Positions 54,322-63,289 of a stretch of 64,000 bases of DNA are shown here, piece by piece; position 1 is the stretch's first letter; each line of letters begins with the position of its first letter. Under the pieces are notes generated by a model, which made no database searches, was not told where the DNA came from, and saw nothing but the letters and a program-made list of their open reading frames with translations. Made by a program: the position numbers and the translations under genes. The stretch lies in assembly GCA_029979265.1 (NCBI GenBank), contig JAPOHW010000009.1, positions 62,001-126,000 on the forward strand, written 5' to 3'. The stretch comes from Actinomycetota bacterium (GTDB lineage Bacteria > Actinomycetota > Acidimicrobiia > Acidimicrobiales > Aldehydirespiratoraceae).

Positions 54322-55365
54322 TCAGCCGAGCCGGTCGAGCGCCCCCATGTCGAGCGCGTGGCGCCCATGCCGGTTGAGCATCAGGGTGAACAGGGCGTCG
54401 CCCCGGTCGGTCTGTTCGGCCATGACGGTGGCCGTCATCGCGATCACGACGCCATGCAACGACCCCAGTGCGTACTCCTCGAGGCACTGCTGGATGGGAT
54501 GGTCGACACCGCGCCCAGCGAGTTCGCCGACATAGCGAGCCAGCATGTCGTGCTCGATCTCGCGTCGACGCTCGGGGGGTACGGCAGCGCCGAGGAGATA
54601 CGCCACATCGGTGGTGCCACTTCCGAGCGACAGTGTCTGCCAGTCGACCACCATGATCGGAGGAGCGGCGGCGTCGACACCGAAGAGGAAGTTGTCCGGA
54701 CGGAAGTCACCGTGCACCAGCGTCACCGGCGCGGCACGGCCCACATAGCGGGGCGCACGTTCGACGAACGCGGCAAGCAGGTCGGCCACATCTGCGTCGA
54801 GACCGGCACCGAGCCGATCCTGTACGACGGCGTGAAAGAACGCCATCCGTTCGCCGGACTCGGCGGCCCGCTCCTCGGGATCGTCCCGAAAGGGGTCGAA
54901 CGCCGGCTGATCGACTGCGCCCCAGACCGGTGCGTGCAGTGCTGCAGCTTGATCGATTGCCAAGGCGAGCTGTTCGTCGGTCGCCTCGGTGAACTGATCT
55001 CCCTGTCGTGACCCTGCAAGGTCTTCGAGCACCAGGCAGAAGTCGTCGGTTGCCACATGGAGCGCAATGAGCGCAGGTGCCGCCACATCGGTCAGCGCCT
55101 TGACCGACCGGTAGAACGAACACTCCTTCTGGTAGATGCCATGTTCGAACGAAATGTTCCGAACGGTCTCGTCGGCACTCGGGATCTTGACCACGATCGA
55201 CGACGGTCCGGTGTTGGTCCCCCAGTCGAGCGACCAACGAGCGTTCCGGCTCATCTGCCCGGTTCCGATGAACCCGGCGAACTCGACGTCTCGCGGTGTC
55301 GCACCGCCGATCTCGACGTTCGACGCGATCCAGCCGGGATCGAGCCCCACGAACATCTCGGTCAT
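54322..55365 (-). CDS. Aminoglycoside phosphotransferase (APH)-fold kinase of lipid clusters
   Basis: The 347-residue APH/choline-kinase-fold protein has the ATP Lys60 (IVVKIPS), the Brenner motif HGDFRPDN (residues 218-225) and the metal Asp in DWQ (241-243). In actinobacteria such proteins accompany acyl-CoA dehydrogenases and FadD genes; the eukaryotic ACAD10/11 kinases phosphorylate 4-hydroxyacyl-CoAs, which offers a model. ATG 55365 overlaps the stop of the gene upstream (ATGA). Confidence 0.78.
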   Translation of the reverse strand: MTEMFVGLDPGWIASNVEIGGATPRDVEFAGFIGTGQMSRNARWSLDWGTNTGPSSIVVKIPSADETVRNISFEHGIYQKECSFYRSVKALTDVAAPALIALHVATDDFCLVLEDLAGSRQGDQFTEATDEQLALAIDQAAALHAPVWGAVDQPAFDPFRDDPEERAAESGERMAFFHAVVQDRLGAGLDADVADLLAAFVERAPRYVGRAAPVTLVHGDFRPDNFLFGVDAAAPPIMVVDWQTLSLGSGTTDVAYLLGAAVPPERRREIEHDMLARYVGELAGRGVDHPIQQCLEEYALGSLHGVVIAMTATVMAEQTDRGDALFTLMLNRHGRHALDMGALDRLG

Positions 55366-56528
55366 GATGCGCCGTCGAACAGACCGGTGAGACCTGATGG
55401 ACCGTGGGGGCCGATCACGATTTGCTCGAGCGCCCCGATGCCGGTACGGCCTTGATCGTCGGCCACGGTGACGACCTGTTGCACATGGATGTTCTCGGGT
55501 GCCTCCGGGTCGAGGTCGAGCGGATCGAAACTCTCGCCCTCGACTGCGATTTCACCCTTCCACACCCCCTGATTCCATGACGGGTGACCGTAGCCGAGCC
55601 CCTTGAACTGGAATCGAAGCTGTGGTTCCAACGTGATCGAGCGGGTCTGACCGTACATATCGATCAGATCGAGCTCCGCCCGCTTCGCCCAGCGCGTGCC
55701 TGATACGTACTCGACGCGGTGCAGCGCAGTCGCCATGTGGGTGGCGACCTCGTCGAGTTCGTCGGGGATGTCGGTACCGCTGGCATACAGCGGCGACGTC
55801 AGACCCTCGCGCACGATCGCCTCACCGTTGGGCCCGTCGAAGAACACCGCATGGGTCACATGATCGTCCCAGTGCAGCGGTGCCCACAGAAAAAAGAAGG
55901 AGGGCAGCGCTTGTGCCGGTGCACCCACCGGAATCCGCTCGCCGACGCCCCGCACCCCCCAGGAGCGATCCTTCGTCCCGCGCCACGTCTCCTCGTCGAC
56001 GACGAACTCACCATCGGGATGGCTGATGGTGCCGCGCCAGCGTCCGAACTGGGCGAACCGGGTCGCGTCCATCGATCGGCGTTGGCGATTCCACAGCACC
56101 TGCCGGGCCTCTTGGATCGCAGACGTTCGGGCCGAGAAGGTCAGGTCGGCTGCAATTCCCGTCTCGTTGTCCTCGATGATGATGCGGGCGGTCCGGAGTG
56201 GCTCGACGATCTCCATCCGAACCGGACCGACCGACTGGTCGGTGCGTTCCTGCGGCGCCCGCCGCGAGGCATAGAGACAGTGCTGTTGTCCACCTGCCTC
56301 GACGCAGGAGAAGTGAGCGTCGAGGATCTGTCGGTGCGGGTACACAGCAATTCCAAACCCGAAATACCGGGTGCCGTCGAGGTTGTAGCCGTTGAACCAG
56401 GTGCGGTCGTACACGTTCGGGTCCGACGATGCCGGGTGCGCAATGGGCTCCGGCGTCTGGTGGATCGGGTAGTCGTCGAGGCGGTTCAGCACAGACGCGA
56501 GCGTGACTGTCCTGCGATCTGTCGTCAA
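55362..56528 (-). CDS. Conserved protein of unknown function in a FadD/APH cluster (DUF7064/7065-like?)
   Basis: I do not firmly recognise this 388-residue product. It is rich in beta-strand patterns and aromatic residues, with TWFNGYNLDGTRYFGFGIAVYPHRQILD near the N-terminus, a TKDRSWGVRGVGER block near residue 180 and PSFFFLWAPLHWDDH near 205, which recall CrtC/lipocalin-like proteins found beside FadD genes. The start is uncertain: TTG 56528 (26 bases after the synthetase stop) or GTG 56492. It overlaps the APH gene by ATGA, so the two are coupled. Confidence 0.62.
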   Translation of the reverse strand: MTTDRRTVTLASVLNRLDDYPIHQTPEPIAHPASSDPNVYDRTWFNGYNLDGTRYFGFGIAVYPHRQILDAHFSCVEAGGQQHCLYASRRAPQERTDQSVGPVRMEIVEPLRTARIIIEDNETGIAADLTFSARTSAIQEARQVLWNRQRRSMDATRFAQFGRWRGTISHPDGEFVVDEETWRGTKDRSWGVRGVGERIPVGAPAQALPSFFFLWAPLHWDDHVTHAVFFDGPNGEAIVREGLTSPLYASGTDIPDELDEVATHMATALHRVEYVSGTRWAKRAELDLIDMYGQTRSITLEPQLRFQFKGLGYGHPSWNQGVWKGEIAVEGESFDPLDLDPEAPENIHVQQVVTVADDQGRTGIGALEQIVIGPHGPSGLTGLFDGAS

Positions 56529-56553
56529 ATGACGGAGGGATCCTCCGCCGGGC

Positions 56554-58194
56554 TCAGTCCTCGATGCCGAGTGCGTCTCGGGCGGCCGTCGTGGCCCACC
56601 CGTAGTCGGCCTTGCCGTTCGGGCCTCTGAACACGGTGTCGACACGCACGATGTGCTTGGGCAACTTGAACCCGGACAACGAGCCGCGAAGGCGGTCGAC
56701 AAGATCCCCATCGCTGGGAGCGGCACCCTCGGCCACTTCGACGACCGCGGTGACCGCTGCCCCCCACTGCGGGTCGGGCACGCCGACCACAGTGCAGTCG
56801 ACAACCTCGGGCAGCAGTTTCAGGGCTTCCTCGACCTCTTCGGGGTACACCTTCTCCCCACCGGTGTTGATCGAGACCGATCCACGGCCGAGCAGGGTGA
56901 CCATGCCATCGGCCCCGATCGACGCCCAGTCACCGGGCACCGACCAGCGAGTGCCCTCGAAGTGGCGGAATGTCTCGGCGGTCTTGACCGGATCGCCGTA
57001 GTACCCGAGAGGGATGGGGCCGGTCACGGCGAGGAGTCCGGTCTGCCCGTCACCGGGCTGCACCCGCTCACCCTCCTCGGTGAACACCGCAGCATTCGGC
57101 CCGAGTGTGAACGTGGCGGTCTCGGTGTCGCCCTCACCGGTCGACTCCTTGCCTGCGAAGCCGACCCCTTCGCTTGCGCCGAGGCTGTCGTTGGTCACCA
57201 TCGGTGAACCCTGCGCCCGGGCATGCGCGAGGAGTCGGTCCTTGATCGCCTGGCTCCACATCACACCCGACGATGTGACCGAGCGAACCGATGTCAGGTC
57301 GTAGGGCTCCCCTCGCTCGGCCGCCTCGTCGAGCGCCTCGACCATCGGCCGACAAAAGACGTCACCGACGATCGAAATCATGGAGCACTCGGTGCGCTGC
57401 ACGGTCTCCCAGAGCTCGTGGGGATCGAACCTACGCCCGGTGAGGGTGACGGTGCCACCGCCGTTGAAGAGGGTGAAGAGGGAGCCGATTCCGGCCGTGC
57501 CGTGCATCAGCGGGGCGGCTGCCAACTGCCTCGGCTGCACACCGAATCGGTCCAGCGTGGCCAGGTTGGCGGCGTGCTCGGCAGGAGTCGACGGGATCTC
57601 GAGCCCGAGTGGGGCCAGGGTACGGGCGGTGATACTGACAAGGCTGGTGTGGGGCCACATGACGCCCTTGGGGTGCCCAGTCGTGCCGCCGGTGTACAGG
57701 ATCCAGAGCGCGTCGGCGCGTCGATCTCGCCGGGCGAGCGGCCCGGAGGTGGCGATGAGATCTTCGTGTCGGTCGGCCCACTCAGGGCAGTCCCCATCGC
57801 CGACGTGGATCCAGCGCCGGACCTTGTCGAGCTGACCACGAACGGCGTCGAACCGTTCGGTGAGGGCGTTGTCGAAGAAGACCGCTTTCGCATCGCTGTT
57901 GTCGACGAGATAGGCGAGCTCACTCTCGACGTAGCGATAGTTGACGTTGCACGGTGCGGCCTCGACCTTGAACGCTGCGAACTGCGCTTCGGGGTACTCG
58001 TTGCCGTTGTAGAGCGCACACGCCACGTTGTCGCCGGGACCGATACCGACACTGTCGAGCGCTGCTGCGAGCCTCGCCGCCCGATCCTCGTACTCGACCC
58101 ATGAGCGCGCCGTGTCGCCGTGTTGCAGCGCCAAACGATCGCCCTGCTCGTCGGCGACGACCTCCCATGCGGTTGCCAGGTTGATTCCAGCCAT
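56554..58194 (-). CDS. Acyl-CoA synthetase (FadD-type, AMP-binding)
   Basis: This 546-residue adenylate-forming ligase has the P-loop YTGGTTGHPKG (residues 168-177), NDSLGASEG, the GDWASIGADG hinge region and the C-terminal catalytic Lys in NGKADY. It activates a carboxylic acid as CoA thioester with ATP. It is the first gene of a minus-strand run with the unknown protein, the APH kinase and the SDR/ACAD genes. ATG 58194 gives the correct N-terminus; the chain length of its substrate is unknown. Confidence 0.88.
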   Translation of the reverse strand: MAGINLATAWEVVADEQGDRLALQHGDTARSWVEYEDRAARLAAALDSVGIGPGDNVACALYNGNEYPEAQFAAFKVEAAPCNVNYRYVESELAYLVDNSDAKAVFFDNALTERFDAVRGQLDKVRRWIHVGDGDCPEWADRHEDLIATSGPLARRDRRADALWILYTGGTTGHPKGVMWPHTSLVSITARTLAPLGLEIPSTPAEHAANLATLDRFGVQPRQLAAAPLMHGTAGIGSLFTLFNGGGTVTLTGRRFDPHELWETVQRTECSMISIVGDVFCRPMVEALDEAAERGEPYDLTSVRSVTSSGVMWSQAIKDRLLAHARAQGSPMVTNDSLGASEGVGFAGKESTGEGDTETATFTLGPNAAVFTEEGERVQPGDGQTGLLAVTGPIPLGYYGDPVKTAETFRHFEGTRWSVPGDWASIGADGMVTLLGRGSVSINTGGEKVYPEEVEEALKLLPEVVDCTVVGVPDPQWGAAVTAVVEVAEGAAPSDGDLVDRLRGSLSGFKLPKHIVRVDTVFRGPNGKADYGWATTAARDALGIED

Positions 58195-58229
58195 GTCCAG
58201 ACCTCCCGCCCCCACGGCGCAGCTGCGAG

Positions 58230-58244
58230 CGGCATGGTATGCCG
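58230..58244. promoter_or_regulatory. 15-bp near-perfect palindrome, candidate operator of the FadD unit
   Basis: CGGCATGGTATGCCG is a perfect 6-bp dyad with a 3-base centre, 36 bases upstream of the acyl-CoA synthetase start in the 170-base region divergent from the CoxL-like gene. Size and place would suit a TetR- or GntR-type repressor, but no partner regulator is seen in the vicinity. Confidence 0.3.
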
Positions 58245-58364
58245 GGGTCGCAAACGGGTGCGAACGCTCGGCACGCCTCTCGCCGCCGTTCTGACGCGAG
58301 CTGGCCGATCTGTCAGGGTCACCGCTAGCTTGTGCCTGTTCGCTTCCGAAAGAGGACTGCACCC

Positions 58365-60629
58365 ATGAGCATGATCGGCACCCGTGTCAACCGGAAGGAA
58401 GACCCGGCCTATCTCACCATCGGTGGGAAGTACGTGGACGACCTGGCTCCGGCAGATGCATTGCACGCCGTCTTTGTGCGTTCGACACTCGCCCATGCCG
58501 ACCTCACCGAGGTCGACACCGCAGATGCAGCAGCTGCCCCCGGGGTTGTGGGGGTGTTCACCGCAGCCGACCTCGGCTTCGAGCCCGAGCCTCCCGATAT
58601 GCCGATGCTCAACCAGCAGATGGTGCGCAGCCCGCTGGCGGTCGACCGCGTGCGCTACGTCGGCGAACCGATCGCCGTCGTGCTCGCCGAAACGCGCGAG
58701 GCGGCCTTCGATGCTGCCGAGCTCGTCGTTGTCGACTACGAGCCGCTCGACCCGATCGTGGATCCGCACGAGGCTGCGAAGGACGAGCAGCTGCTCTTTC
58801 CCGAGGCGGGCACCAATACTGCCTTCGCCCTCCCCAGCTCCGGAGAGGATCTGTTCGGAGCCTGCGAGACCGTCGTTGACCTCGAGATGGTCAATCCGAG
58901 ACTGAGCGTGGCCCCGTTGGAACCTCGCGCCGGACTGGCCTCGTACAGCACCGAGACCGGCCGACTCACCTACTGGGCATGCACCCAATTTCCGCATCGC
59001 ACCCGAGACGGTCTCGTCGGTGCAACCGGACTCGAGGCGGACCAGGTCCACGTCATCACCCCGGATGTCGGCGGAGGTTTCGGCGGCAAGAACGCCAACT
59101 ACCCGGAAGACTTCGTCATCGCCAAGGCATCCGTGCAGCTCGGACGTCCGGTCCGCTGGACCGAGACTCGCAGTGAGAGCATGGTCGGCATCGCGCACGC
59201 CCGGGCACTGTCGTACCGGGTGCGGATCGGTGGGAGCCGCGACGGTGACATCACCGCCTACCGCTGTGAGGTGCTCCAGGAGGGCGGTGCCTACCCGGCA
59301 ATCGGCTCGGTTCTGCCGATGTTCGTGAAGATCATGGCGACTGGCGTGTACGACATCCCCAACGTCGACGTGTTCGCCACTTCCGTCGTCACCAACACCG
59401 CCCCGATCGGCGCCTACCGGGGTGCCGGTCGGCCCGAGGCGACGCTGGCCCTCGAGCGCGCCGTCGATGCATTCGCAGCCGAGATCGAGATGGACCCGGC
59501 GGAGGTTCGCCGGCGAAACTTCGTCCCACCCGAGTCATTCCCCTTCATGACCCCCACCGGGGCCGACATGGACTCCGGAGACTACGGGGCCGCCCTCGAT
59601 GCCGTCATGGAGGCGGCCGACTATGTCGGCCTGCGGGCCGAGCAGACCCGCCGACTGGCCGACCCGAGCGCTCACCTGCTCGGCATCGGCTGGTCCGCCT
59701 ACGTCGAAATCACGAATCCGATGGGAGCCTCGGAGTTCGGAAGCGTGGAGGTGCGACCCGACGGCAGCGCCCTGGTGTTGACCGGGAGCTCCAACCACGG
59801 CCAGGGCCACCACACCGCCTTCGCCCAGATTGCCGCCGACGTGACCGGCATCCCGTTCGACAAGATCGAGGTCCGTCACGGCGACACCGACCAGGTGAAG
59901 CGAGGCGGTGGGACCGGTGGTTCGCGATCGCTGCAAGTCGGCGGTGTTGCGGTCAACGAAGCCGCCGGTGCTGTCGTCGAGATGGCCAAAGACGCAGCGG
60001 CCGAGATGCTCGAGGCGGCTCGAGCCGACATCGTGCTCGATGTCGACACGGGCACGTTCGCCGTCGTCGGAACCCCGGCCCGGTCGTTGAGTTGGGCCGA
60101 GATCGTCGCCCACACCAGGACCGATGACGAGACCGGCGGTCTCATGGCCGAGACCGACTTCCAGCCGCCGGCGGCCACCTTCCCGTTCGGCGTCCACCTG
60201 TCCGTGGTCGAGATCGATCGCGACACCGGTCAGGTCACTCCGATCCGCCACGTCTGCTGTGACGACGCCGGCAACCTCGTGAACCCCACCATCGTCGACG
60301 GCCAGGTTCACGGCGGCGTCGCCTCCGGGATCGCACAAGCACTCATGGAAGTGTTCGTCTACGACGAGGACGGGAACCCGCAGACGGCAAACTTCATGGA
60401 CTACGGCTTCGTGTCGGCCGCCGAACTGCCCAGCTTCGAGCGACTGGAAATGGAGACGCCGACGGATCGCAATCCGCTGGGCGTGAAGGGCGTGGGCGAG
60501 GCCGGCACGATCGGCGCCACGCCGGCTGTGCAGAACGCCGTCGTCGATGCGCTGTCCCATCTGGGCGTGCGGCACATCGAGATCCCCTGCACCGCCGAGC
60601 GGGTGTGGCGGCACCTCGTCGGCGCCTGA
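58365..60629 (+). CDS. Form II CoxL-like molybdenum hydroxylase large subunit (orphan)
   Basis: The 754-residue protein is a xanthine-dehydrogenase-family molybdopterin subunit. The active-site loop is AYRGAGR (residues 350-356), the form II variant, not the AYxCSFR of true CO dehydrogenase, so CO oxidation is unlikely. GGGFGGKN and the catalytic Glu in GVGEAG are kept. No FAD (CoxM) or 2Fe-2S (CoxS) subunit gene lies next to it in the window, so it must find partners elsewhere. AGAGGA lies upstream of ATG 58365. Confidence 0.82.
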   Translation: MSMIGTRVNRKEDPAYLTIGGKYVDDLAPADALHAVFVRSTLAHADLTEVDTADAAAAPGVVGVFTAADLGFEPEPPDMPMLNQQMVRSPLAVDRVRYVGEPIAVVLAETREAAFDAAELVVVDYEPLDPIVDPHEAAKDEQLLFPEAGTNTAFALPSSGEDLFGACETVVDLEMVNPRLSVAPLEPRAGLASYSTETGRLTYWACTQFPHRTRDGLVGATGLEADQVHVITPDVGGGFGGKNANYPEDFVIAKASVQLGRPVRWTETRSESMVGIAHARALSYRVRIGGSRDGDITAYRCEVLQEGGAYPAIGSVLPMFVKIMATGVYDIPNVDVFATSVVTNTAPIGAYRGAGRPEATLALERAVDAFAAEIEMDPAEVRRRNFVPPESFPFMTPTGADMDSGDYGAALDAVMEAADYVGLRAEQTRRLADPSAHLLGIGWSAYVEITNPMGASEFGSVEVRPDGSALVLTGSSNHGQGHHTAFAQIAADVTGIPFDKIEVRHGDTDQVKRGGGTGGSRSLQVGGVAVNEAAGAVVEMAKDAAAEMLEAARADIVLDVDTGTFAVVGTPARSLSWAEIVAHTRTDDETGGLMAETDFQPPAATFPFGVHLSVVEIDRDTGQVTPIRHVCCDDAGNLVNPTIVDGQVHGGVASGIAQALMEVFVYDEDGNPQTANFMDYGFVSAAELPSFERLEMETPTDRNPLGVKGVGEAGTIGATPAVQNAVVDALSHLGVRHIEIPCTAERVWRHLVGA

Positions 60630-60641
60630 CGTCGCCAGGCG
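60623..60641. terminator. Weak hairpin between CoxL-like and PNPOx genes
   Basis: CGCCTG (60623-60628) and CAGGCG (60636-60641) form a 6-bp stem with a 7-base loop that includes the end of the CoxL-like stop codon (60627-60629). It is weak and lacks a U-run. Confidence 0.3.
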
Positions 60642-60652
60642 TTCCCGAACCC

Positions 60653-61153
60653 TCAGTCCTCGAACAATTCGGGTGGAAATCCGCCCCGACTCGCAGGACT
60701 CCACCTGGTGATGTCGATCAGGAGCACCGACTTGTTCTGCTCGGTCATCGCCTGGCGGTACTCGTCCCAGTCGGGATGTTCACCGGAGATGCAACGGAAA
60801 TACGCCACGAGTCCGTCTGCGGCCTCTGGCATGTCGAACACACGTGCCATGCCGTCGATCTGAATCCATTCGTCGTGGAAGGACTCCCCCATGACGAGGA
60901 CCGACACTGCGGCATCGACCTTTGCGTTCTTGACCTTGGCCCGCGACGGGTAGCTGGCAATCGCCAATTCGCCCGCCTCGGTCATTCCGCCGCTGACGAG
61001 GCTCATCTGTGGGCGACCGTCGCGCCGAGTCGTCGAGAGGATCCACCGATGCTTGCCCGCAATGAACGCGCGCAACTCCTCGACGTCGACGACGGTGCGG
61101 TCGGCCGATCGCTGTTGGTAGCGAGGGTCGTTCTTGGGAAGTTTCTCGACCAT
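60653..61153 (-). CDS. PPOX-class F420-dependent oxidoreductase-like split-barrel protein
   Basis: The 166-residue split-barrel protein has HRWILSTTRRDGRPQMSLVSG near residue 35 and SYPSRAKVKNAKVD, the cofactor-binding pattern of F420-dependent PPOX-class proteins of actinobacteria, and an acidic-aromatic GEHPDWDEYRQAM segment. It would bind F420 or FMN; its reaction is not known. It lies in the lipid island beside the crotonase gene and is convergent with the CoxL-like gene. Confidence 0.75.
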   Translation of the reverse strand: MVEKLPKNDPRYQQRSADRTVVDVEELRAFIAGKHRWILSTTRRDGRPQMSLVSGGMTEAGELAIASYPSRAKVKNAKVDAAVSVLVMGESFHDEWIQIDGMARVFDMPEAADGLVAYFRCISGEHPDWDEYRQAMTEQNKSVLLIDITRWSPASRGGFPPELFED

Positions 61154-61235
61154 CTCGGGTTCCTTTCTCGACCGGCGGCACCATCAGGTCCGACCTGGTT
61201 GCGCCTCGGTGCACCGGCTCGACACGACCCGCCGC

Positions 61236-62036
61236 TCAGCGTGCGCTGAAGTTCGGAGGGCGGCGCTCGGCCATTGCAGCAACGCCCTCACGCCAATCGT
61301 CGGTGTGTTGCAGCCACTCCTGCTCGTGCTTCTCCCGATCGGTCGCCGCCTTGACCGTTCCGGCAAGGTCGCCTCGCATCGTCTGGCGGATCGACACCAC
61401 GGCCAGCGGTGCAGATCCGGCGATCTCTGCGGCAAACGCATGGGCGTCAGCCCGCAGATCGGCGAGCGGAACGAGACGATCGGCAAGTCCGATCCCGTGA
61501 GCGGTCTCGCCATCGATCCGACGGCCCGTGTACAGCAACTCCAGCGCTTTCTGCTGGCCCACGACCTGCGGCAGTGTTGCCGACAGCCCGAAGCCGTGAT
61601 GAAAACCGAGGCGGGCGAAGTTTGCGGAGAACCTGGCGTCCGGTGCCGCAACGCGAAAGTCGGCAAAGCATGCGAGGCCGAGACCACCGCCGATTGCTGC
61701 ACCCTGCACCGCCGCGACGACGGGCGTTCGGGTGGAGAACAGATCGACCGCAGCGTCGTACAGGTGACGCGGCGAGCCATCCGCATTGCGCAGCTCGGTG
61801 TCGATCGATCCACCGGCGGACGAAAAGTCGGCACCAGCGCAGAAGTGTTTGCCTTCCGAACACAACAACACGGCCCGAGCCTGCGGGTCGGCATCGATCG
61901 TCCGAAAGGCCTCGACCAACGACTCGATGAGGGTGAGGCTGAAGAAGTTGTTGGGAGGACGACGGATTTCGACCGTGGCCACGTAGTGCTCGTCGACGTT
62001 CACGTGAACGTCGCCGAAGACCGCCGGACTGCGCAT
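61236..62036 (-). CDS. Crotonase-fold enzyme lacking both hydratase Glu residues
   Basis: The 266-residue crotonase-fold protein has the oxyanion segments CSEGKHFCAGADFS and AIGGGLGLACFADF, but the hydratase Glu in the second motif is Gly, and the region of the other Glu reads RFSANFARLGFHHG. It is therefore unlikely to be a classical enoyl-CoA hydratase; an isomerase, hydrolase or dehydratase-like role is more plausible. ATG 62036 shares a base with the upstream ACAD stop (TGATG), so the two are coupled. Confidence 0.78.
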   Translation of the reverse strand: MRSPAVFGDVHVNVDEHYVATVEIRRPPNNFFSLTLIESLVEAFRTIDADPQARAVLLCSEGKHFCAGADFSSAGGSIDTELRNADGSPRHLYDAAVDLFSTRTPVVAAVQGAAIGGGLGLACFADFRVAAPDARFSANFARLGFHHGFGLSATLPQVVGQQKALELLYTGRRIDGETAHGIGLADRLVPLADLRADAHAFAAEIAGSAPLAVVSIRQTMRGDLAGTVKAATDREKHEQEWLQHTDDWREGVAAMAERRPPNFSAR

Positions 62037-63289
62037 CAACCGAGTCGTTGGGTGTCGCGCCACGACCCCTCGTCGGCCCTCGGCTCTTTCGGCAAGCCGA
62101 GCACTCGCTCGCCGATGATGCCCTTTTGCACCTCGCTCGAGCCGGCATAGATCGTGCCGGCGCGAGCGACGAAGAATGTGTTCATCCAGTTGGCGATCGT
62201 GTTGGGGGTGCCGAGCGAAGGCGCACCGATACCGCCCCGGGTCTCTTCGCCGAAACCGATCTGGCCCCCGGGACCGGCGAGGGCGAGCGCCGCTGACGAG
62301 ATCTCCTGGTGAAAGACGCTCCACCAGAGCTTGTTCACCGAGGATTCGGGGCCGGGACGCTCACCGGCGAGGAACGTGGTGAGCACCTGATAGCCCCGGA
62401 AACGCATCACCTCGACAGTGGTGTGGAACCTGGCGATCTGCTGGCGGACCTCGGGATCGCCGAGGCGGTCGTAGCGTCGGGCCAGTTCGATGAAGTTCTC
62501 GAGTTCCTTCTCGAAGGCGAGATACTGCACGGTCGCTCCGACGCCTCGCTCGAACCCGAGCAACGTGTTGGCGACCGCCCAGCCACCGTTGACCTCACCG
62601 AGCACGTTCTCCTTCGGGGTGCGGGCATCTTCGAAGAAGACCTCGTTGACGTGGGACTGTCCGCCCATGTCGTAGATGGGCCGAACGTCGACGCCGGGCT
62701 GATCCATCGAGACGAGGAGAAACGAAATGCCTCTGTGTTTCGGAGCGTCGGGGTCGGTGCGACACAGGGCGAAGATCATGTTGGCCGTGGTCGCCGCAGA
62801 GGTCCATGTTTTCTGCCCGTTGATGACCCACTCGTCACCGTCGAGCTCTGCCTTGAGGCCAAGATTGGCCAGATCCGAACCGGCATTGGGCTCGCTGTAG
62901 CCCTGACACCAGACGTCGACGCCGTCGAGGATCCGCGGAATGAAGTGGTTCTTCTGCTCTTCGGATCCCCAATGCAGGATCGTGTTTCCGACCATGCTGA
63001 TGCTGAAGCCGTCGTTCGATCCCGCCGTGGGGACACCGCGAGCGGCGAACTCTTCGTTCAAGACCACATGCTCGAGGCTGGTCAGTCCCGACCCCCCGTA
63101 CTCCGTCGGCCAGTGCGGAGCGAGCAGACGTGCATCGCGCAGCGTTTGACGCCATTCCTGCATGAAGGGCCCTCGCTGGTCACGCGGCAGCGCACCCACA
63201 CCTTCCCAGTCGAGCGGCAGATGCTCGTCGAGGAAGGCCCGCACCTTCTCTCGGAACGTCTCGGCCTCGGCAGGATAGGTCAGATCCAT
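62036..63289 (-). CDS. Acyl-CoA dehydrogenase
   Basis: The 417-residue ACAD has GYSEPNAGSDLANLG (about 135-150), INGQKTWTSAATTANM, and the C-terminal GTIYAGSSEVQKGIIGERVLGLPKEP block. FadE-like enzymes of this pattern oxidise medium, branched or side-chain acyl-CoAs. ATG 63289 overlaps the stop of the MFS gene by 10 bases; codons upstream of it lie in MFS sequence. It is coupled to the crotonase-fold gene, which probably handles the product. Confidence 0.88.
   Translation of the reverse strand: MDLTYPAEAETFREKVRAFLDEHLPLDWEGVGALPRDQRGPFMQEWRQTLRDARLLAPHWPTEYGGSGLTSLEHVVLNEEFAARGVPTAGSNDGFSISMVGNTILHWGSEEQKNHFIPRILDGVDVWCQGYSEPNAGSDLANLGLKAELDGDEWVINGQKTWTSAATTANMIFALCRTDPDAPKHRGISFLLVSMDQPGVDVRPIYDMGGQSHVNEVFFEDARTPKENVLGEVNGGWAVANTLLGFERGVGATVQYLAFEKELENFIELARRYDRLGDPEVRQQIARFHTTVEVMRFRGYQVLTTFLAGERPGPESSVNKLWWSVFHQEISSAALALAGPGGQIGFGEETRGGIGAPSLGTPNTIANWMNTFFVARAGTIYAGSSEVQKGIIGERVLGLPKEPRADEGSWRDTQRLG

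Noticed and set aside
58365-60629. Aerobic CO dehydrogenase (form I CoxL)
   Set aside because: The active-site loop is AYRGAGR, not AYxCSFR, and no coxM or coxS neighbour is present.
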